From Hyperoodon ampullatus (lineage: Eukaryota > Chordata > Mammalia > Artiodactyla > Ziphiidae), in contig OX457063.1 of the NCBI GenBank assembly GCA_949752795.1, positions 65,309,783-65,373,782 on the forward strand: a stretch of 64,000 nt of DNA, written 5' to 3'. Below, one piece after another: positions 27,235 to 64,000 of the stretch (its first letter is position 1; every line of letters begins with the position of its first letter). The notes below the pieces were generated by a model. The model worked only from the letters and a program-made list of their open reading frames with translations. It was not told the origin of the DNA and did not search any database. A program made the translations under genes and the position numbers.

Positions 27235-27488
27235 AAATAGTCATATTTATTTTTTTGAACAACTACCTACAACATAATCTAAATTACTGGGATTATAAAT
27301 CATGTAACTGCTCACGTGCCGTGATTCAAAGGCAAGGCACAGCCATGATGCTACATGTGTAACAGTCTCCCATAAATACAAAAATACATTTTTATAAATA
27401 TAAGAAAATGTAATAACATATCTTGTTGAAGGACAACATTCTTTAGAGAAGTATGCCTGAAACTCCACAACTGAAGCCATGGTTATAT
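27235..27488 (-). other. ORC4: ORC4 proximal 3' untranslated region
   Basis: This sequence lies between the ORC4 stop codon and the first AATAAA on the minus strand. It contains open reading frames only by chance. The end is inferred from the hexamer. Confidence 0.55.
27246..27251 (-). terminator. ORC4: Candidate ORC4 poly(A) signal
   Basis: The plus strand reads tttatt, that is AATAAA on the ORC4 strand, about 240 bases past the ORC4 stop codon. Cleavage would fall near 27.23 kb. Longer 3' UTR isoforms are possible. Confidence 0.5.
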
Positions 27489-56844
<29,356 letters not shown>

Positions 56845-57323
56845 CTAAATAATATTAAAAAGTTTATGAAATATTTAATAATGGGTAAAAGATGATAAGC
56901 CCATATTCTTTTTTAAACTATGAGTGGTAGGAACAGAATATAAACAGATTGTCATTTAAAATCAACAAATTTGCAGATTCTCTGTAGATAGAAGGTTTAA
57001 CTAGAACTCCTAAAGTCTGACTCTTAAGATGCCAGAGCCTGGACTGATGCCACACTCTCTCAATCAGCTACCCAAACTTCTAATAAACGTTCAGAAATAA
57101 CCCTTAAGTTTTCAAAGAAATACTTCTCTACAGTAGAAGTCACATAAAACTATGGCCACTTATGAACTTCATGTCTCAGTTCATTATATGTCTCCACCAT
57201 TTACTCTACAAAATTATCATTGAAATCAGTTAAAAGCTATTGAAAATAAGTACAAGAACAATGCTAAATGATAGCAAAACATCTGCCCCCAATATGGCAA
57301 TTTTTACAAAATACTGTGAACTA

Positions 57324-57543
57324 TTTTTTTTTTTTTTTTTTTTTTTTTTTGCGGTACACGGGCCTCTCACTGTTGTGACCCTCTCCCGTTGTGGAGCACA
57401 GGCTCCGGATGCGCAGGCTCAGCAGCCATGGCTCATGGACCTAGCCGCTCCGCGGCATGTGGGATCTTCCCAGACCGGGGCACGAACCCACGTCCCCTGC
57501 ATCGGCAGGTGGACTCTCAACCACTGCGCCACCAGGGAAGCCC
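57324..57543 (-). mobile_element. CHR-type tRNA-derived SINE
   Basis: A reverse-strand copy with a T run of about 27. The duplication ctgtgaacta is at 57314-57323 and 57544-57553. Confidence 0.94.
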
Positions 57544-58365
57544 CTGTGAACTACTTTGTATGTTACCTTAAAGTGAAAATTAAAAAAGAAATACCAAGAG
57601 GTTAAGCTGAAAAAAGAGATGTTGCCTTTGTTAGCTGCTTGGTAAGCAAAGAAAGCCCTTATTAAACTTAGAGCTCACAATTTTAAAAAAATTATTAATA
57701 CTAATAAAATATAATAGTAATTACTGCTAAAAATACCCAGAAAGTGTTATGCCACCTTAAACTGTTCAATTATAAAGCTTCACATTTTTATAATTACAGG
57801 TTTCTATGCCACATACTTACATTCTTTATATTTTTTGATTTGTGACATCTTATCACTCATATTGCACTATCATATATATCTCTTCATATTAATACTACAT
57901 ATTTTCTTAAATTTGAAAATAAACAGAATTAAGAAAAAACATAAAGCTTTGTAAAAGGAAGAGTAATGGCAGATTATTCTTTTTAACATGAAAATAGAAA
58001 TAGAACGGTACTATCCCAAAATATATAGTCCAGAAAATTAGGCTATGTATACAATAAAGATGGCATCAAAATTTAGTGAGGACAAAAAGGATTATTCAAC
58101 AAAGTCACTGAGACAACTGGTAAGCTATTTTGAAAAACAAAATACTATTTGTTTTTGCAATATTCTACCTCTATTTGTCACTGTAATATCTTTGTGCAAT
58201 AGAAAGAAAACAAATACCCTCATTTTAAATTATTACGTTTCACAACAGTATATGAAACATACTAGCTATTCCTGGTATATCTGTATAGTTTCTAAAGCAT
58301 ATGGAATTCTACCTCAGATCACAGGTAGTCCTCTTTAAAAAGTCCTCTTAAAAAAAGACAATCTC

Positions 58366-58563
58366 GGGCCTCCCTGGTGGCGCAGTGGTTGAGAGTCCGC
58401 CTGCCGATGCAGGGGATACGGGTTCGTGCCCCGGTCCGGGAGGATCCCATATGCCGCGGAGCGGCTGGGCCCGTGAGCCATGGCCGCTGAGCCTGTGCAT
58501 CCGGAGCCTGTGCTCCGCAACGGGAGAGGCCACAACAGTGAGAGTCCCGCGTACCGCAAAAAA
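58366..58563 (+). mobile_element. CHR-type tRNA-derived SINE
   Basis: A plus-strand copy starting gggcctccctggtggc. The flanks aaaaaagacaatctc (58351-58365) and aaaaaagaccatctc (58564-58578) match except one base. Confidence 0.94.
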
Positions 58564-60600
58564 AAAAAAGACCATCTCAAAATGTCAACTGTCAATACTA
58601 TGAGTAGAAGCCCAGCTGAGATGTTACATTCTTTACAGAAAACTGTCAGAAGATGAGGTGGTACTTTTCTGTCTTTGGATCAAGTCATACCCTATCGCAA
58701 GAGTTAGTCCCAAATGATACAAACTTGGGTCTCTTATGCTGTATTCTCTTAGTAACCTGCTTTGTTCTTGCCCCTACCTCTTGATATTTTACTTACATAA
58801 TATTTATATTTCCCTGGCTCTGATTTTATGTTTAAAATCATTTTACATTTGATGAATTGTTCAAAACCATTTCAGATTCTTTGCAGAATGAAACAGGGTT
58901 AATAATAATACCTTCATTTTACATATGCATAGAGAGTTGTAACAGGTTTATAGCCTCTTTCCACTGAGTTTACTTTAACACCAGGTTACTATGATTTGCT
59001 TGAATCAGCTCACAATTTTTTAATGAGGTGTGACCGTCTGAAATGATCATATTAGCAAGTATGTCTTCAAATAATAATTTTAGTTCCACTCTGGATATTG
59101 CTAAAATTTACTGTGTAATTAGCTAGGCTACCAATCACATAATGAGTTTTTTTTTTCAAGGAAACAATGTCATCTTTTTAAATATTTTAAACTATATTAT
59201 GTACTAAAAAAACTTAGTTGGTTATGTTACACTAACCATCATAACCAATTTGGCTACCCCATTTCCACATTCTCTGTAGCTAAAAATTAACTTTACCAAC
59301 ATACTAGCACAGCTTGCTTAGAACTGCCAACATCCAGAGATTTTTATGCTTACCTACTATTACTATTCCCAAATACTTTATGGAACACAAGATTCAACAA
59401 TATGCAACTAGAAGAAATATCAACTAGAAGAAACATCCTACTTAACCATCTAGCAAGTTTGTCTACAGTTATCTCTATATAGAAGATTATTTTCCAAGGT
59501 CCAATCTATCATTTGGAACCATATCTATTTTTAAAATAAATGTTTGAAATACAACAAACCACAATATCTGTTACCTTTATTAACTGTAGATTTTGAATTT
59601 TTGTATTTTGGATAGTTTGGCCAAGGATAGTGTTTTAAATATACTGTAATCTTATTTTTTAAGTTCAAATTTACATGATTATACTAATAATATTACTAAC
59701 ACATGATTGTACTAATGCTATGATATATATAATTATACTAATTATATTACATAATAAAATTCTTATCTAAGAATAACTTATATCTCAGGATACTCCCACA
59801 TACAACAAATCACAAAAGTGGCACGAATTAAACAATACTCCTTATCTTTTTGACCTCTCAATATTGGAGTGCAGTAGGAATAAATTAAATTGTACCAAAA
59901 TGGAATACCAGGTATGGGTTCTTCCATATTCCAGTTAACTCACATTAGATAAATGATGTCAAAACACCAGAACAGTGTGTTGTACCCACAGACTTGTAGA
60001 ATTCAAAGAGTGACCCTTAATGTAGACAATGGATTTTAGTTAGTAATGATGTTTCACTATCACTTTCATTAATTTTAACAAATTTTAACTAAGGCAAGAT
60101 ATTAATGATAGGGGAAACTGTGCGCACATGTGTGCATGTATGTATGTGGAGATTGTATGGGAACTCTGTACTATCTGCTTACTTTTTCTGTAAAAAATGT
60201 ATCTATTTTAGCCAATTTACTAATGAAATGGAGTATAGCTTTAATTTGTATTTACTTATACATCTTTGTAAGCGTTTACTATCTCTGTTTCCTTTTTTCT
60301 GAACTTTCTCCATGCCTTTAGGGACAAACTTCCAAGATGAAAGTTCAGAATAAATTCAATCATTAGCTGTTCAAGTTATATTTTTAGGCTTGACACTTTG
60401 ATGTATAAATCACTGAGATTCAACTTCTCTGTTGTGTTGTTATTTTGTTTCAAGATGCACAGTGTATGATAGAATAACAGGTCTAATGTACTGATTTCCT
60501 AGATCTCATTTTCTCCTGTACTGATACAAGAGTATCACTATGGAGCTCCTTGAAGAATTAAAGTATTATGTAAAAATGTTCTTCAAAAATACATAGGATA

Positions 60601-60815
60601 GGGCTTCCCTGGTGGCGCAGTGGTTGAGAGTCCGCCTGCCGATGTGGGGGATGTGGGTTCGTGCCCCGGTCCGGGAGGATCCCACATGCCGCAGAGCGGC
60701 TAGGCCCGTGAGCCATGGCCACTGAGCCTGGACATCTGGGGCCTGTGCTCCATGGCAGGAGAGGCCACAGCAGTGAGGGGCCCATGTACCACCAAAAAAA
60801 AAAAAAAAAAAAAGG
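60601..60815 (+). mobile_element. CHR-type tRNA-derived SINE
   Basis: A plus-strand copy with several CpG-decay differences. The 16-base duplication aaaaatacataggata is perfect at 60585-60600 and 60816-60831. Confidence 0.95.
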
Positions 60816-61059
60816 AAAAATACATAGGATAATGTGTTTGCCAAAGACAATAAAATAATGAAAACTGGAAAGAAAGGAAAATTATCCTTTACTAACAAAG
60901 ACTTAAATTCACATTAAAAGGGTTTGCAGAGCTTCAGTTTTTATGACTCACACTTGGAAATAGCCTGTGAAATATTCACACTGCTAAGATAGAGAAATTC
61001 TAAAAGCATCCCCAGACAAGGAAAAATTACAAACAAAACTAAAAAAAGTTAGCTGTGGT

Positions 61060-61440
61060 GGTCACCAGTGATGTTCACCATACTTCTGCTTAACCTCCCT
61101 TTCTAGGCACCTAGGAAAAATGCATTTCCTTGCTCTCTTGAAATTAGGTGTGACCATGTGACCCACTCTGTTCAGTGAACTGTGAGATGTGTTCTGTATC
61201 ACCTCTGGGTAGGAACTTTAAGAGTGTCCATGATTCATCATGCTCCCTTTCTTCCACTGGAGTATTTGTGGAGAAATGCTGACATAACATCCACCACTTC
61301 CTTTGAGTGACTACAGAGAACAGTGCCCCCTTGCTGATCCACACTAAGCATAGAGCAAAAGTAAACAATAAACTTCTTTTGTGTCAAGACACTGAAATTT
61401 AGGGTTGTTATGAGTGCATAATCTAAACTATCCAGATTGA
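61060..61440. repeat. Unassigned old interspersed repeat (possible LTR-type)
   Basis: Segments such as ggtgtgaccatgtgacccac, aactttaagagtgtccatga and caataaacttcttttgtgtc look like an old repeat I have seen in mammals, with a poly(A) signal-like aataaa. I cannot name the family from sequence alone. Confidence 0.35.
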
Positions 61441-61917
61441 AACAGCAATTTATAAAGGAAAAAAGAAAAGCCTACCCTTGGAGTTTTCATACAGAATACA
61501 AATTGAATAAAATCTATGTAATTCCAAAGGAGAAAAAACTGTGACCCAAGAGTTCAATCCCGCCATGTTGTAAGTAATGTGCAAAATAATTTTTGATGTA
61601 TTTAAAATATTTTTTTACATTTCCCCATATTACTAAACTTCATTTCTCTTTTGTATTTCTGTGGTCTGAATGACTTTCGTGATTTGTTCTGTTAAGTAGG
61701 TTGTTGGGGTTTTTACCCTTGCCTTCAACCAACTTTCCATTCTTTAGTTTTTAAAATAGATTGTATGGTCATATAGTTTACCCCTCAAAAAGTATAAAAA
61801 GATATGCAGTGAAAAGATTCCTACCTCTGTTCCCATATCTCCCCCTCAACAAATAACTCACTCTATTAGTGTTTAATATCTTAGGGAGGCACATGGATGG
61901 CCAAAAAGCACATGAAA

Positions 61918-62245
61918 CGACTTCCCTGGTGGTGCAGTGGTAAAGAATCCTTCTGCCAGTGCAGAGGACATGGGTTCTAGCCCTGGTCCAGGAAGATCCC
62001 ACATGCCGCGGAGCAACTAAGCCCGTGCGCCACACTGCTGAGGCTGTGCTCTAGAGCCCGTGAGCCACAACTACTAAAGCCCGCGTGCCTAGAGCCCGTG
62101 CTCCGCAATGAGAGAAGCCACCGCAATGAGAAGCCCATGCACCGCAACGAAGAGTAGCCCCCGCTCGCCACAACCACAGAAAGCCCCTGCGCAGCAACGA
62201 AGACCCAACGCAGCCAAAAATAAAAATAAATTTATATTAAAAAAT
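61918..62245 (+). mobile_element. Longer tRNA-derived SINE (first of two)
   Basis: Starts cgacttccctggtggtgcag and ends in an A-rich tail (ccaaaaataaaaataaattt). Same family as 54832-55173. It sits directly after L1 sequence; the L1 bases gcacatgaaa at 61908-61917 recur at 62599-62608. Confidence 0.88.
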
Positions 62246-62598
62246 GGGGAATTCCCTGGCGGCGCAGTGGTTGGGAATCTGCCTGCCAATGCAGGGGACA
62301 CGGGTTTGAGCCCTGGTCCAGGAAGATCCCACATGCCACGGAACGGCTAAGCCCGTGCGCCACAACTACTGAGCCTGCACTCTAGAGCCCGTGAGCCACA
62401 ACTGCTGAGACCACGTGCCACAACTACTGAAGCCCAGGTGACTAGAGCCCGTGCTTTCACAAAAAGAGAAGCCACTGCAATAAGAAGCCGGCGCACGGCA
62501 GCGAGGGGCAGCCCCCACTCGCCACAACTAGAGAGAAGCCCGTGGGCAGCAACGAAGACCCAACGCAGCCAAAAATAAAAAAAAATTTAAAAAAAAAT
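62246..62598 (+). mobile_element. Longer tRNA-derived SINE (second of two)
   Basis: Starts ggggaattccctggcggcgc and ends in an A-rich tail just before the L1 resumes. The two SINEs lie head to tail in the same orientation, the second at the tail of the first. Confidence 0.87.
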
Positions 62599-63539
62599 GC
62601 ACATGAAAAGATGCTCAACATCACTAATTATTAGAGAAATGCAAATCGAAACTCCAATGAGGTATCACCTCACATTGGTCAGAATGGCCATCATCAAAAA
62701 ATCTACAAACAATAAATGCTGGAGAGAGTGTGGAGAAAAGGGAACTCTCCTACATTGTTGGTGGGAATGTAAATTGTTCTCCAGACACTATGGAGAACAG
62801 TATGGCGGTTCCTTAAAAAATTAAAAATCGAACTACCCTGTGACCCAGCAATCCCACTCTTAGGCATATACCTGAGGAAAACCATAATTTGAAAAGATAC
62901 ATGCGCCCCAATGGTCACTGCAGCACTGTTTACAATAGCCAGGACATGGAAGCAACCTAATTGTCCATCAACAGAGGAATGGAAAAAGAAGATGTGGTAC
63001 ATATATACAATGGAATATTACTCAGCCATAAAAAAGAACAAAATAATGCCATTTGCAGCAACATGGATGGACCTAGAGATTGTCATATTGACTGAAGTAA
63101 GTCAGACACAGAAAGACAAATATCATATGACAGCACTTATATGTGGAATCTAAAAAAAAGGGTACAAATGAACTTATTTACAAACGAGTCACAGATGTAG
63201 AAAACAAACTTATGGTTACCAGGGGATAAAGGGGGCAGGGATACATTGGGAGACTGGGATTGACATATACATACTACTATATATAAAACAGATAACTAAT
63301 AAGAACCTACTGTATAGCACAGGGAACTCTAGTCAATACTCTGTAATGGCCTATATGGGAAAAGAATCTAAAAAAAGAGTGGATATGTGTATATGTAAAA
63401 CTGATTCACCTTTGATATATCCCTGAAACTAACACAACATTGTAAATCAACTATACGCCAATAAAAATTTTTAAAAATATATACACATTTCAGGGAATTT
63501 TTGGTTCACAGACGAACTGACAGAAATATGAGCTTTTTT

Positions 63540-64000
63540 TCTCTTCCTTTTCTTTATGGACTGTCTACAAATATTTCCTTATTCTTTTTTACTGCTGTAT
63601 CATAGTCCATTATATGGAGGGATGTACCATGATTTGTTAACCAGTATTCTGTTGATAGGCATTTATATTGTTTCTCATCTTTCACTATTAACAAACAGTG
63701 CTGAAATAAGTAACTGTACACGTATCATTTCACAATGGTAAATTCCTAGAAATGTTGCTGAGTCAAAGGGTATACACATTTGTAGTGTGGTTAGATTTTT
63801 TCTAATTCTAATTTATATCACCAGCAAAAACATCAGTATGTTATCAATCTTACAGATTTTTTTGTCAACCTGAGAGAGAAAATTACTATAGTTTTTATTT
63901 AATTTACTAAATTATGAGTGAAATTGAACATGTTTATAAGTTTAAGATCGCTTTGTATTTAATTTCCTATGATCTTTCTGTGCATATCTTTGCTCAGTTT
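63540..64000 (-). repeat. Old L1 fragment running off the window
   Basis: Reads gctgtatcatagtccattat, ggcatttatattgtttctca, aacagtgctgaaataagtaa and atgttgctgagtcaaagggt, ancient L1 3' region on the minus strand. Confidence 0.6.

Larger units (their letters stand above)
61884..63480 (+). mobile_element. L1 3' half interrupted by two SINEs
   Basis: The L1 begins near 61884 (atggatggccaaaaagcaca), is cut at 61917, and resumes at 62599. It then runs through the ORF2 C-terminus (for example TFAATTWMDLEI-like and WKQPNCPSTEEW codons at about 62911-63153) and a 3' UTR ending ccaataaaaattttt. It carries several frameshifts. Confidence 0.88.
56845..64000 (-). other. ORC4: ORC4 intron upstream of residue 76 (continues past window)
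   Basis: At least 7.2 kb of intron. It holds three short SINEs, two stacked long SINEs inside an L1, and old L1 sequence to the end of the window. I searched for the Walker A exon (GPRGSGKT) and did not find it here. Confidence 0.75.

Noticed and set aside
56845..64000. The ORC4 Walker A exon
   Set aside because: I looked for the minus-strand codons of GPRGSGKT and found none; it must lie beyond the window.

Overview
The window is mammalian nuclear DNA, almost certainly from a toothed whale or close cetacean relative. It holds twelve tRNA-derived SINEs of the CHR type (core motif cttccctggtggcgcagtgg), most flanked by target-site duplications. It holds cetartiodactyl-type L1 copies, and I saw no BovB or Bov-tA elements that would point to a ruminant. 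Species assignment is inference from repeat families; gene assignment rests on translated exons that match known vertebrate proteins closely.

Two host genes lie tail to tail. On the plus strand, positions 8297-21124 carry the last seven coding exons of ACVR2A (activin receptor type-2A), residues 177-513 by human numbering, which cover the intracellular kinase. The exons for the signal peptide, ligand-binding ectodomain and transmembrane helix lie left of the window. A long 3' UTR of about 3.5 kb ends near 24.69 kb. About 2.5 kb further on, the minus-strand ORC4 gene (origin recognition complex subunit 4) begins at its 3' end. Ten coding exons between 27489 and 56844 give residues 76-436. The Walker A exon and N-terminus lie right of the window. 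All exon phases join without error and all introns are GT-AG, so both genes look intact here.

Layout: 1-8296 ACVR2A intron with old MIR/L2 and one twin-primed L1; 8297-21124 ACVR2A exons with one young SINE; 21125-24690 ACVR2A 3' UTR; 24.7-27.2 kb intergenic; 27.2-31.0 kb last four ORC4 exons; 31.0-42.0 kb a large ORC4 intron largely made of nested retroelements, including a 5 kb L1 with both ORFs still recognisable; 42-57 kb remaining ORC4 exons separated by SINE-bearing introns and a full-length retroposed U2 snRNA pseudogene; 57-64 kb further ORC4 intron with SINEs and an L1 interrupted by two stacked SINEs.

The two genes do not act in one pathway: ACVR2A is a TGF-beta superfamily receptor kinase and ORC4 is a DNA replication initiation factor. 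Their adjacency is conserved vertebrate synteny (human 2q22-q23). I found no CRISPR array, bacterial-type operon, CpG island or novel protein system. The most interesting items are retrotransposition structures: a possible 3'-transduced L1, an inverted L1, stacked SINEs and the U2 retropseudogene.
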